Shown here: in pieces, positions 1 through 8,106 of the stretch | Layout of the letters: each line of letters starts with the position of its first letter | Position numbering within the stretch: the first letter of the stretch is position 1 | From: Chrysochromulina parva | Taxonomy: Eukaryota > Haptophyta > Prymnesiales > Chrysochromulinaceae | Length of the DNA: 20,097 nt | Reading direction: 5' to 3' | Assembly (NCBI GenBank): GCA_002887195.1 | Contig: PJAB01000829.1 | Coordinates: forward strand, 1-20,097 | Translations under genes and position numbers: made by a program | The notes under the pieces: generated by a model | The model's database searches: none | What the model was told of the DNA's origin: nothing | The model's input: only the letters and a program-made list of their open reading frames with translations

Positions 1-2
1 AT

Positions 3-1214
3 GTAGGTAGGGGGGTAGGGAAGGCCCTGAAGGAGCCCCGTCGACAGTGCGTTGCAAGCGGGTGCCGTGCAGAGCCTCAACGTACTCGCATGGGACTCCG
101 CGACCTGCGCGTACGTCGTCACATCGGCACCGGGCATGTTCAAGCTTGCCCAAAGCATCAGGACGCTCGCGTACTCTCCCAACAGGTCGACGCCGCTGTC
201 GCAGAGGCACGTTCCAACCAGAGGCTCGACCTGGTCGACGGAGAATGGCGGCGAACACTGGGGGTGGGGGCATTGGCTCCCGCACTGCGCACGCGAGGCG
301 CAGTTGCCCACACAGCCATCGAGCGTAATTGGATTCAAGCACCCGGAGTTGCCATCAATCTGAGCGCCAGGGTACATGAGATCGTGGAGTGTGATCGCGA
401 CGATTTTTGAGAGCACCGGCCGGCACACATCACCGCACATGTTGCCTGCCGCAAGGAGGCCCGGAATGAGGGGTAAGATGGTCGTGGAGAAGTCGCTGCT
501 CTCCCCCGGCCGGGGCAGACCCGTGGGTGGCGCCGGGAGCGCGCCCTCGGGCAAGAGGCTCATGACGGTAGTCCAGTCGACTTGGCACATGCAATTCACA
601 GCGGCTTCCGAGGACTGCACCATGTGTGCTAGCACGATTTGGCCTAAGAGATCAGCACCAGGAGACGGCTCCGATGGAAGCCCCGCCATAGGCACCGATG
701 AAAGGAAGAAAGGATCCAAGGATGGGAGCGCCTCAAAGAACCGCGTCATCGCAAGCTTGCACTGCGTCGAGCACAAATGGGCCGGGCTCATCAGGATGGG
801 GATGGCGGGATAGAGCATCGCTCGCGGAATTACAGAGTTGTTCAGCGCCGCCGCAATGATCGGTCCAACAATATGGTCGGTCATGAGCTGCCTGTTCGCG
901 CAGGCGCAGGTAAACATAATGTCGAAAGGAATGGCGTGCATTTGCGCATCGGTAAGATTTTGCGACTGTTGGAATTGACCGATGAGGATTGGCAACACAA
1001 GGGCTCTGTTGGAGCAAGCACAATTTGCCAAAGCCGTATAGTCCATCGGGGCGCCCCCACCTCCCGTGAGTTGTCCTATGAGTCGCAAACAATTCGCATC
1101 GATATTAATCAAGAGTTCGCGGCCATGTGAATGCTCGTTCCGCGCCAATTGCAGTGCCACCTCATGCGTGAAGGTCCCTGCTACGGAGAGGAGCAGTGAC
1201 AGGGCAAAAGCCAT
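3..1214 (-). CDS. Secreted cysteine-rich protein with repeated CxC/CxxxC pairs (3' end off window)
   Basis: I do not recognise the family. The frame opens with ATG at 1214 and stays open to the left edge (at least 404 codons), so the C-terminus is missing. The N-terminus MAFALSLLLSVAGTFT is a good signal peptide, so the product is probably secreted or enters the endomembrane system. The mature part is rich in Ala, Leu, Pro and Cys, with no Lys/Glu-rich stretches. Cysteines come in pairs: CAC near residue 65, CAC near 102, CSTQC near 148, CMC near 207, CGDVC near 258, CLCD near 336 and CTAPAC near 383. Each pair is next to a hydrophobic, probably helical segment. Around residues 295-320 is a denser Cys patch, roughly GCVGNCASRAQCGSQC. 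This suggests tandem disulfide-bonded helical modules. Other frames here are shorter and lack this organisation. It is divergent from the transporter gene. No function is proposed. Confidence 0.72.
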   Translation of the reverse strand, partial: MAFALSLLLSVAGTFTHEVALQLARNEHSHGRELLINIDANCLRLIGQLTGGGGAPMDYTALANCACSNRALVLPILIGQFQQSQNLTDAQMHAIPFDIMFTCACANRQLMTDHIVGPIIAAALNNSVIPRAMLYPAIPILMSPAHLCSTQCKLAMTRFFEALPSLDPFFLSSVPMAGLPSEPSPGADLLGQIVLAHMVQSSEAAVNCMCQVDWTTVMSLLPEGALPAPPTGLPRPGESSDFSTTILPLIPGLLAAGNMCGDVCRPVLSKIVAITLHDLMYPGAQIDGNSGCLNPITLDGCVGNCASRAQCGSQCPHPQCSPPFSVDQVEPLVGTCLCDSGVDLLGEYASVLMLWASLNMPGADVTTYAQVAESHASTLRLCTAPACNALSTGLLQGLPYPPTY

Positions 1215-1699
1215 CACTTTTTTGAACGAAACTTTTTGATGATGAAGTTCTGAAGGAAACTTGGGCGGCCACTCAGACCGCCTCCCGCTCCCAGAGCGCC
1301 TCCCCGCGCACGCCTCCTGCTCAAAGGCGGACGTCGGCGAAATGAAGATGCGCGCTGCAGACGCGCTCTACACACCGGTACAGTACCGGAACTCGTGGCT
1401 GGTTGTGAGATTGGTCTGTGTGCCTTTGTGCGTCCGCGTGTCCCGTGTGTCCCGTGTGTGTCCCGGCTCCCCCCGGTGTCTTTTTACCGGAACTCGTACA
1501 TGTACCCGGGCGGCCGGCGGCCCGGGGGTACCGGGTACGTGTGAGTGCGCGCGCGCCCATGTGTCCCGTGTGAGACCTTTTGTGATAGGAAAAATTCCTA
1601 CCCGGCGACCCGGTGTTTTTAACCGAAACACCAGCATGAAGCGCTCGAGATGGGATCGCTCGGAGGGCGAGCGCCAGCGCGACGACTGACCGGACAGCG
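1215..1699. promoter_or_regulatory. Divergent intergenic region between the secreted-protein and transporter genes, with short repeats
   Basis: This 485-bp gap must hold the 5' regions of two genes transcribed apart. I see no TATA box. It carries the 13-mer TACCGGAACTCGT twice (1384-1396 and 1485-1497). The 12-mer GTGTCCCGTGTG occurs three times (1438-1449, 1447-1458, 1561-1572). A near-palindromic GC-rich element lies at 1505-1526. The stretch near 1471-1495 (CCCGGTGTCTTTTTACCG) is echoed near 1609-1628 as CCCGGTGTTTTTAACCG. Small open frames across the region look like chance. A promoter role is inferred from position only. Confidence 0.45.
1505..1526. repeat. GC-rich imperfect palindrome
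   Basis: Arms CCCGGGC and GCCCGGG flank an 8-nt centre, and the 22-bp element equals its reverse complement except at one mismatched pair (positions 8 and 15). It lies in the divergent intergenic region, so it could be a binding site or a 5' UTR hairpin. Its role is unknown. Confidence 0.5.
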
Positions 1700-3175
1700 A
1701 TGATCAACGTCGCTCCGGAGCCGCTGCTGACACCCCCGGCCACGCTGCCCACCGAGCTCAAGCCGGCCGCACCGCCATCATTCATCGTGCGGCTGTGTCC
1801 TGCGTTCAGCAGAGGCAGCGTGTGGGGAACGGTGATCAATATGTGCGCGGCCATCATGGGTGCGGGATGCCTATCGCTCCCGTCCGCTATGGCCGCGCTC
1901 GGCGTGGTGCCATTCGGCGTGCTCATCCTCTTCACCGCCGTCGCGACGCACTTCTCGATTGTGCTGCTGATCGCAGCGATCGACGCCACAGGGAGCCATT
2001 CGTTTGAGGACATGACCAGACTCGTCATCGGCACTTGGACGGGGCATGCCGTCGAGCTCGCGATCATCATCTTCCAGTACGGCACGCTCGTCGCCTATAC
2101 CATCGCCGTAGGCGACGTGCTCAGCCCGGTCCTGAGCATCGACGCAGTCAAAAACGCGATGCCCTGGCTGACGCGTGACCTAGTGCAGATCATCTTTTGG
2201 GCATGCCTGATGCTGCCGCTCTCGTTCGTCGAGAACATCTCATCGCTGCAGATTACGTCGCTCATCGGCCAGGCCAGCCTCGCCTACCTCGTCATCGCCG
2301 TCACCACCCACTCCCTCATCGACACCGCCGCTGCCCCCCAGTCCACCTACGGCTCCGTGGCGCTGATCAGCAGAGATCTCGGCCCGGCCGCCTCGGCATC
2401 GGCGGTGATCTTGTTCGCGTTCACATGCCAGGTGAACATCCCGTCGCTCTACGACGAGCTGCAGACGCGCACGCCGGAGACGATGAGCGCCGTATCAGTG
2501 CGAGCGTGCTTCCTCGCACTCACGTTCTACGTGCTCATTGGGATGTCGGGCTACGCCAACTTCCCGCACACGACGCAGGGCAACATCCTGAACAACTACT
2601 GCCTCCTCGATCCGGGCAAGAGCGCGCTCTCGGCTGACCCGCCGAACGTCATCCTTCCCGCCTTTGGGTGCCTCGCGCTCACCGTGCTGATGGCGTACCC
2701 AATCAACGTCTTCCCCACACGCACCGCCATCGAGATGATGTGTTATCCGAAGGCGTGGGTGCTCGATACGGCGCGGGATGCTCAGGGCGGCGGCCACGAG
2801 AGCAGCGAGCGTGGCACGGAGCGCGGCGCGGGCATGAGCGGATGGGCCAAGTTGCGCCACGTTCTCCTCACCCTCGCCATCGCCGTCTCTACGCTGCTCA
2901 CGGCGCTGGCGCTGCCCGACATCAACACCGTCTTCGCGCTCATGGGCGGTATCTGCTCCCCGTTCATTTGTTTCCTCATCCCGAGCGCGATCGCGTGGCG
3001 GCTCGCCGACCGCTTGGCGCTCAACCGCAGCTTCATCGGCAGGCTCGCTGTCATTGGGCTCGGTGCGTTTGGCACGGTCATCGGGGTCCTCTCGACGGCG
3101 ACCACCGTGATCGGCATGCTCCAGCCAACGAGCAACATGACGTACGATCCATGTAACCCGCCGCGGCCGCTCTGA
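1700..3175 (+). CDS. Amino-acid transporter, AAAP/SLC38-AVT family
   Basis: This 491-residue multi-pass membrane protein is the usual length for amino acid/auxin permease family (SLC36/SLC38/AVT) proteins, which move neutral amino acids across plasma or vacuolar membranes, often with H+ or Na+. The family signature in TM1 is clear: INMCAAIMGAGCLSLPSAM at residues 46-64, the unwound helix that contacts substrate. About 11 hydrophobic segments follow, near residues 46-66, 69-93, 113-137, 155-175, 183-205, 227-247, 262-284, 316-337, 387-408, 409-432 and 447-470. The stretch FAFTCQVNIPSLYDEL (TM6 and following loop) is typical of SLC38-like members. A charged Gly/Ser/Glu loop lies near 357-380. 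The N-terminal 40 residues are Pro-rich and probably cytosolic. The first ATG of the frame is used. There is no intron. Substrate and membrane cannot be told from sequence. Confidence 0.9.
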   Translation: MINVAPEPLLTPPATLPTELKPAAPPSFIVRLCPAFSRGSVWGTVINMCAAIMGAGCLSLPSAMAALGVVPFGVLILFTAVATHFSIVLLIAAIDATGSHSFEDMTRLVIGTWTGHAVELAIIIFQYGTLVAYTIAVGDVLSPVLSIDAVKNAMPWLTRDLVQIIFWACLMLPLSFVENISSLQITSLIGQASLAYLVIAVTTHSLIDTAAAPQSTYGSVALISRDLGPAASASAVILFAFTCQVNIPSLYDELQTRTPETMSAVSVRACFLALTFYVLIGMSGYANFPHTTQGNILNNYCLLDPGKSALSADPPNVILPAFGCLALTVLMAYPINVFPTRTAIEMMCYPKAWVLDTARDAQGGGHESSERGTERGAGMSGWAKLRHVLLTLAIAVSTLLTALALPDINTVFALMGGICSPFICFLIPSAIAWRLADRLALNRSFIGRLAVIGLGAFGTVIGVLSTATTVIGMLQPTSNMTYDPCNPPRPL

Positions 3176-3585
3176 ACGCGGGCGACGGCAGTCACATGAC
3201 GACGCACGTGGCGTGGTCGGTCCCGTCTCGATACCATACACGGCAGCCTTTTTGCACCTACGGCATTTGAGCTTTCTGTACCATTTTGTCCATTTGATTC
3301 ACCCTCGTTCCTAGCGTCCCTGTGTGTATGAAATTCGGGCGTAAACTCGCGCTGTCAGACAAAAGACGTGTCCAAAGTCTTCGCCTTGCCGTGACCCGGT
3401 ATAGAAGGGTTAGGGTGGGGATTATTATCTGGATTTGCACGCAACCCTCACCCCCCGATTTCGACTGAGAGTGTTGGCCGTGTTGGTCGCTTACAGAGGT
3501 GCGGTACTTGACTTGTCTACAGAGAGCTCGAGCGCCGCGGCTTGATTGCGGTGATTGCGGGTGTGCCGTGCTCGTGGTGATTGCA
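3176..3585. other. Intergenic region between transporter and helicase genes
   Basis: This 410-bp gap between two same-strand genes must hold the transporter 3' UTR and the helicase promoter and 5' UTR. It is less GC-rich than the flanking genes, with T-rich patches near 3245-3300. I see no RNA gene, TATA box or convincing repeat. The helicase frame is open from 3499, so its last part could be coding if an upstream start is used. Confidence 0.5.
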
Positions 3586-4743
3586 ATGGCGACGCGCCTC
3601 CTCGCCGTCCTCACTCTTGCCCTGTCACGACCGCTCCTCCACCGGCCGTCCCAGCTCTTATACACCTCTTGCATCCGCGCTGCACCCATCATGAGCGCGC
3701 ACCATCCGCTGCTGCCCAAGAGTCTATCCTCGGCCCTGGATGTCAACGGCATCGAACTCAATTCTCTGCAGCGCGCTGCTCTGGACGCGGCGCTACGCGG
3801 CTTGGACGCAATCATTCACGCTGAGACGGGCTCGGGCAAGACGCTCTGCTTCGCGCTTCCCATGCTCGCTCGGCTCTCCACTGCTGCCGCCGATGGTCTA
3901 CAAGGCATTGTCTTGGTGCCAACGCTCGAGCTGGCCGCGCAAGTGGCGCGCGTTCTGAATACTCTGCAGGCAGGCAGCGCAATCGCACTGACCCCAGGAG
4001 TGGAACAGCTTCCTGACAGCGCTCCTGTACTCGTCGGTCCGCCGGCGATGATGCTTCGGCTCCTGAGCGGCGGCGAGCGCGGCGTGGATGGCGCGCCGAG
4101 GCTTCCGAAAGCGTCGGTACGTGCGATGCGCACGGTGGTGCTGGACGAGGCGGATGCGCTGATGATGCCACTTGGCCGGTACGCCACAGCGGTCGACAAG
4201 GAGCGGCGCGAGGCGAAGCCCAAGGAGGCGGCCATCTTGCTAGAGCAGCTGTGCGCCCTCTGTGGGGAGAAGCTGCAGGTCATGGCGGCGTCAGCGACGG
4301 TGGGGCGGCCGCTGCGACGGATGCTCGCCACGACGTGTGGCGGGCGCACCTTTGAGGTCATTCGTGACAGCGGCGCCGACGCTGCCGAGGCGTCCGAAAC
4401 CAGCGCGGAGGCCCTGACAATTGGCGCCGCCGACGATGAGAGCGACAGCCGGGGTGTGGTCGGCCGACGGCCAATCGGGTTGCCGTCGTGCGTGAGCGTG
4501 ACTGTGGTGACGAGCGAAGAGGACAACGTGCTCGCGGCGGTGCACGACGTGATCCGCGCCGAGGGCGCTGCCGCCCCTCTGCTCTTCATCCCTCCAGGAC
4601 GGAGCCTACCCACAGAGCTTCAGCTCCTGCGCCAGTGCTCTCTCGACGCAGTCGCCCTGGATGCGGCCGTTCTCGATTCGAGCGCACCGCTGGCCGCGCA
4701 TGGTGTGGCGGGGCGGTCCGCTGCGGCATCCCTCATCGGTGGA

Positions 4744-4780
<37 letters not shown>

Positions 4781-5316
4781 CGAGTGTCGTCGTGGGCGCC
4801 AGCAAGGGGCCGAGGGTGTTCGTTGCCTCGCCAAGCGGAGCACGGGGTCTGGACCTGCCTGGGATTGACCTTGTCATCATCCTCGGGATCCCTCCGAGTG
4901 CCGACGCCCTGGTTCACATGGCAGGGCGCACGGGGCGGCAGGGTCAGCCAGGCCGAGTCGCCATCCTTTCAACCGCCAAGGAAGCTGACAAGAAGCTCGC
5001 ACTGATGAGTTCACAGCTCGCTCGTGAGCTCGGCGCTGAGCGGCGCCACGTGGCAGTGCGCGAGGAGGTGTGGGCAGAGATGTGGCGAGTGCACGGGAAG
5101 CGATACGAGCGCAATGAGGACGCGACGCCTTTCTACGCCAACCGGCCTCGCGGGCGCCCTCGTGGGCGCTCCGCTGCCGGGCGGACGAGCGGCCGAAGCA
5201 AAAGCGGCCGCGGCGAGAGCTCAACCCGAAAGCCGAAGGTGGGTCGGGGACGTGCTTCCCCATCTGTGCCGGGGGCGAGCCGTGCGGATGGCAGCAAGGA
5301 GAGCGGTGGGCCCTGA
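3586..5316 (+). CDS. DEAD-box ATP-dependent RNA helicase, possibly organelle-targeted
   Basis: ATP-dependent RNA unwinding enzyme. From ATG 3586 it has 576 residues. The motifs are in order: Q motif SLQRAAL near 63; Walker A AETGSGKT near 79; motif Ia PTLELAAQ near 111; DEAD in VLDEADALM near 187; SAT near 236; motif V ARGLDLPGIDLVI near 422; motif VI HMAGRTGRQGQPG near 444. Between the recA lobes is an acidic, low-conservation spacer (about 260-310), then 11 Ser encoded by pure AGC repeats. The C-terminus (about 520-576) is a basic RGRPRGRS-like tail that probably binds RNA. I chose 3586 because MATRLLAVLTLALSRPLLHR looks like a signal or transit peptide. Alternatives are 3499 (29 residues longer) and 3691 (MSAHHPLLPK, which would remove the targeting sequence). 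A mitochondrial or plastid rRNA role is possible but is inference. Confidence 0.88.
4747..4779 (+). repeat. (AGC)11 trinucleotide repeat encoding poly-Ser
   Basis: Eleven uninterrupted AGC codons inside the helicase gene encode 11 serines after three glycines, in the second recA lobe between motifs IV and V. Pure codon repetition suggests a slippage-prone microsatellite that could vary in length between strains. Confidence 0.95.
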
Positions 5317-5910
5317 GCAGAGCGGTGCTGGCGCGCACGAGTACGATGCACAATTGAGCGCGAGGCGATCTGGACCGCGTGGCGCCAGCCCGCGAACGGT
5401 GCAGATTTGAGATTCGGAGCGGGCCCTGTGGCCCTGGCGTGGTGTCAGCTGCCACACCGGCGCCGTACCCGCCGACAAGCTTGTTCGAGTGTCACGCCCG
5501 GTTTTCGTCTCCGTCAGTCCGTCTGGCGCTCTGAGATGCCTTAGCTCTGTCCTGAGACCGGACGGGGCGGGGAGTCGAGAGTCGGCTCGAAGAGACTCGG
5601 TGCGGTTTTCGGTGGACGGTGCGCGACCGTGCGGTCGGTCTTAGACCGGACCGGCTTGAACTGTGTCACATATTCATAAGCGTATTGGTATTTCACAACG
5701 GTCGTTCGAAAACGCGGTCGATATTTCAAGTAGACCGCCTCGAATGAATCATAAGCACCTCGGGGTTTCAGCAGTTGCATGTGGCGCGTTCACGGCCATT
5801 CGCCGCGCGCCGCGCATGGCGCATCGTGGCGAGGCGCGGGCTCTGGTCCGTCCACAAATCCACGACTGGGTTCGTAATAAGTTGTACTCCGCGGCTCGGA
5901 ACGTTCGGTT
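5317..5910. other. Convergent intergenic region with GACCG-rich hairpins
   Basis: This 594-bp gap lies between the 3' ends of the helicase and the DUF3605 gene. It holds no supportable gene. It has a run of small inverted repeats at 5624-5648 and scattered GACCG/CGGTC copies near 5554, 5644 and 5731. The part at 5660-5770 is notably AT-richer. The likely content is two 3' UTRs. No AATAAA signal or tRNA-like element was seen. Confidence 0.5.
5624..5648. repeat. Two adjacent small hairpins (CGACCG/CGGTCG and CGGTC-TTA-GACCG)
   Basis: CGACCG at 5624-5629 can pair with CGGTCG at 5632-5637. CGGTC at 5636-5640 can pair with GACCG at 5644-5648 around a TTA loop. The two share bases, so they are alternative folds. 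Both lie in the convergent gap, so a 3'-end role is possible. Confidence 0.45.
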
Positions 5911-6768
5911 TTACCGGGCGGCGTCGGCTGTGCGCCAGAAGCACTGGACGTGGTGCAGCTCCGGATCGCCCATGCTCATCTTCGGGTTCGCGTACCACAC
6001 AAACTCACCGCCGCCGCGCTCGTCTACCTCGCGCGCAATCTCGGCGGTGATGCGCTCGTCTGGCCACTCCGCCACAGGTGACGCCATCCACAGGACCCAA
6101 TGCAGCGTTCCGTCGGGCACCTGATATGGGAATGGGTTGACCGCGAACACGGTGCGCCCTGGGCTCGGCCGCTCGGCGGTGCGCTTGCCTGCGATGCGCG
6201 TCGTGCGCATGCCAAAGATCTGGTGGAAGACCCACGCGGCGGGCGTCACCCACATCGTCTCCATGTTGGCGATGAGCAACTCCTTCTGCGCGCGCACCGC
6301 AGGCGTGGGCCGCACCTGCTCAGCGCCCGGCACCCAGCGGTACACCTCGTGCAGCATCTGCATCATCTGAACGTCCGAATCAACCTTGCAGCGCAGTACG
6401 TGGGACGACATGCCAGCTGCCGGCGTCGTCGGATGTGCAGCATTGTAGGTGTTCAGCATTCTATGTTCTGCAGTGGGTGGAACGGCGTAGGTTAGGGCGG
6501 CTGGATCAGGCCGAGTAGACGGAGCAGCTGGAGGCTTGCCGTCTGGCTCGACGCTAGAGTAAACATCCGAGGATCCTGTGCGCGTAAAAGATGGCTGCCT
6601 TTGGTTGCCTGCTGCTTGTGCGAAAGAGTCTTCCGACAAGGGTGCAGACGCCGGACGAATGCGAGAAGTCAGATTGCGAGATGACGGCCGGCCGCAGCGC
6701 ACCTTGTGCAGCAGCATGTTGCTCGATGGGAGCGACACATGGCACAGCTCGCAGGTGAGCAAGTCCAT
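5911..6768 (-). CDS. C2HC zinc-finger-like / DUF3605 domain protein
   Basis: From ATG 6768 the product has 285 residues. It opens with MDLLTCELCHVSLP and continues to LLHKVRC, a C-x2-C-x12-H-x4-C zinc knuckle like those of TRAF-type or XAF1 fingers. A low-complexity Ser/Pro spacer follows (about 30-110). The C-terminal 170 residues resemble DUF3605, a eukaryotic family of unknown function common in fungi. Key landmarks are NPFPYQVPDG then HWVLW, and near the end VWYANPKMSMGDPELHHVQ, matching the family pattern of a WPY-like block, a HxxxW block and an NPxSL...HxHV block. A start at 6906 would add 46 residues, with ATG only 52 bp from the next gene. I prefer 6768 because the finger then sits at the N-terminus. 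It is divergent from the SHOCT-like gene. Its function is unknown. Confidence 0.75.
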   Translation of the reverse strand: MDLLTCELCHVSLPSSNMLLHKVRCGRPSSRNLTSRIRPASAPLSEDSFAQAAGNQRQPSFTRTGSSDVYSSVEPDGKPPAAPSTRPDPAALTYAVPPTAEHRMLNTYNAAHPTTPAAGMSSHVLRCKVDSDVQMMQMLHEVYRWVPGAEQVRPTPAVRAQKELLIANMETMWVTPAAWVFHQIFGMRTTRIAGKRTAERPSPGRTVFAVNPFPYQVPDGTLHWVLWMASPVAEWPDERITAEIAREVDERGGGEFVWYANPKMSMGDPELHHVQCFWRTADAAR

Positions 6769-6958
6769 TCCCGTCCGGCTCTCTCTTGCGCCGCCGCAGG
6801 CTCTGCGATGCGCCGCAAAAGGAGTCGCTGTGTGGCTAAAGGCGAGGCAGGCCTCGACCGAAGGTGTGAACCCCTGTCGGCAGGATCGAGCGTTTGTTTG
6901 GTTCACACCACTCGTTCACAGTGGAGTTTTGGGGTTCCAATTGAGACTCCAAGAAAGC
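6769..6958. promoter_or_regulatory. Short divergent region between the DUF3605 and SHOCT-like genes
   Basis: If the two genes start at 6768 and 6959, only 190 bp separate their start codons, so a shared bidirectional promoter is likely. No TATA box is visible. The right edge carries the left arm of an inverted repeat that spans the SHOCT-like start codon. Confidence 0.4.
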
Positions 6959-6977
6959 ATGCCGGCTAGAGTCTCAA
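6941..6977 (+). repeat. 9-bp perfect inverted repeat with the start codon in its loop
   Basis: TTGAGACTC at 6941-6949 is the exact reverse complement of GAGTCTCAA at 6969-6977. The 19-nt loop contains the ATG at 6959-6961. In mRNA this would place the initiation codon in an exposed loop. It could also be a dimeric DNA-binding site or chance. Confidence 0.55.
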
Positions 6978-7705
6978 AGGTTTTTGTAGGCCGGGACTCT
7001 GGCCAGTATGCGAGAGTCATCTTCCCAGTCGTCCCCACCAACGACGCAGCCCACGAGGCGCCATACTACGACAATCCGTTCTGCGTTGCCATGTGGCCGT
7101 TCTGCGAGGCGAGCACGCTCTACGGAAGGCCCGAATGTTGTGGCGGTGTGGAGCCCGAGTTCAAGCCTTTAAGGAACTCAATGATCCACACGCTAGCGCC
7201 GTTTTGCTGCGTGTGCATGCCAGTCAGCTTCGGTGTCTACCATTTCTTTTGGGCCATCTCGTGCTGCTGGTGCGGCTCTGAACTGCCGTGCACGATAAAG
7301 CCAGTCACAGCATTGTTTGCCAAGAACTATCCGAGTTACCTCTGCGACCCTCCGAACGGCGCTAGGAAGGGAAATCGAAATCTCTTTAAGGACCATCTAG
7401 ATGAGAGGCGCGCTAGGCTCACTGTGGCCGAGACGAACCTGGCTGCCGGTGTGATAACACAGGCCGAGTACAACCTGGTTGAAGCCGAAGTCACATTTGG
7501 CAAAGGGAGCACGCAAGCTCGTGCGGCAAAAAGCGCGTTGCAAGTGGAGAACCAAACGAAGGGGATCATCGTGCAGGCAGTAAGTGCACCGATGAACGCC
7601 GAGATGCAGCGCTCTCAGCTTGCCGAATACAAAAAGATGCTTGATGACGGCTTGATCACGCTCGCAGACTTCAACGCAAAGAAGCAAGTGATCCTTTTCG
7701 GCTAA
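6959..7705 (+). CDS. Cys-rich hypothetical protein with C-terminal SHOCT-like helices
   Basis: From ATG 6959 the protein has 248 residues. Residues 1-40 are soluble (MPARVSKVFVGRDSGQ). The middle (about 40-125) is rich in Cys and aromatic residues, with many pairs such as CC, CVC and CCWC around a hydrophobic stretch (SFGVYHFFWAISCCW, near 90-104) that could touch a membrane or bind metal. After about residue 140 it is charged and helical. The last 30 residues, LAEYKKMLDDGLITLADFNAKKQ, match the SHOCT pattern (helix, G-x-I-T-x-x-E/D-F, then K-K). An earlier stretch, TNLAAGVITQAEYNLVEAEV, looks like a second copy. SHOCT-like pieces are common C-terminal attachments thought to aid oligomerisation. 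The frame is open upstream to 6578, but that part overlaps the neighbouring gene on the other strand. Its function is unknown. Confidence 0.68.
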   Translation: MPARVSKVFVGRDSGQYARVIFPVVPTNDAAHEAPYYDNPFCVAMWPFCEASTLYGRPECCGGVEPEFKPLRNSMIHTLAPFCCVCMPVSFGVYHFFWAISCCWCGSELPCTIKPVTALFAKNYPSYLCDPPNGARKGNRNLFKDHLDERRARLTVAETNLAAGVITQAEYNLVEAEVTFGKGSTQARAAKSALQVENQTKGIIVQAVSAPMNAEMQRSQLAEYKKMLDDGLITLADFNAKKQVILFG

Positions 7706-7844
7706 CTACACACCAGGAGCGGCCCTGGATGCAAGAGCGGCCGGCGCAGGGTATGCTTTGCCTGCGCAGAGCAGAAGTCTGGTTGAGAACAAAGCAGAGC
7801 CTGAGAGGGTGAGGGCTGAGCCTGTGGGCGTGTACGATAAAAGA

Positions 7845-7896
7845 CGTTTCGCGTATACGGTAATACGACGTATTTGGTATTACGAAACGCACCGTA
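7845..7896. repeat. AT-rich nested inverted repeats
   Basis: GTAATAC at 7860-7866 pairs with GTATTAC at 7877-7883. Flanking arms allow either CGTTTCG (7845-7851) with CGAAACG (7883-7889) or TACGGT (7856-7861) with ACCGTA (7891-7896). Several exclusive stems in 52 bp make a cruciform or 3' UTR structure plausible. Confidence 0.5.
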
Positions 7897-7980
7897 GTAG
7901 ATTGTTTTCCCGGTTTGTTAACCCTCGCCTCCGCGCTCCGGCGGGAACGACTGGAATCGCAAGAGTTGATCATTTGGTGG

Positions 7981-8032
7981 AAAGCGGCTGACGGACCACA
8001 CCCCACAAAGCGGCTGACGGACCACATCCCAC
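7981..8032. repeat. 26-bp direct tandem repeat, two copies
   Basis: Units 7981-8006 and 8007-8032 begin AAAGCGGCTGACGGACCACA and differ by one base (C versus T at unit position 21). They lie in the 3' flank of the CHD gene and are head-to-tail with no spacer. They are probably a recent duplication. Confidence 0.9.
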
Positions 8033-8079
8033 AATAATCATTCCCTCTTGCCTCTAGACCTCCCTCGCTAGATCCGGAT

Positions 8080-8106
8080 ACCTCCGCTCGCTCTTTCTCC
8101 GGAGGT
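8080..8106 (-). other. Stem-loop in the CHD 3' flank
   Basis: ACCTCCG at 8080-8086 and CGGAGGT at 8100-8106 form a perfect 7-bp stem around a 13-nt pyrimidine-rich loop. It begins 8 bases past the CHD stop codon (8115-8117), so it should be in the 3' UTR. A role in mRNA stability or 3'-end formation is possible but unproven. Confidence 0.5.

Noticed and set aside
1321..2085. 254-codon open frame on the minus strand
   Set aside because: It overlaps the transporter, which has a clear family signature, and extends through repeat-rich intergenic DNA.
3406..3420. GGGTTAGGGT resembling a telomere repeat
   Set aside because: A single copy in ordinary intergenic DNA between two housekeeping-type genes. 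It is not a telomere or a useful internal telomeric tract.
5317..5910. Possible tRNA or other small RNA gene
   Set aside because: GTTCGA-like strings occur, but no cloverleaf with matching arms could be drawn around them.
6578..6958. 127-codon upstream extension of the SHOCT-like frame
   Set aside because: Most of it is antisense to the zinc-knuckle part of the DUF3605 gene, and the start at 6959 has better context.
7845..8032. Possible CRISPR array or transposon end from repeats in the gap
   Set aside because: The two 26-bp copies are head-to-tail without spacers and no transposase or target-site duplication is visible.
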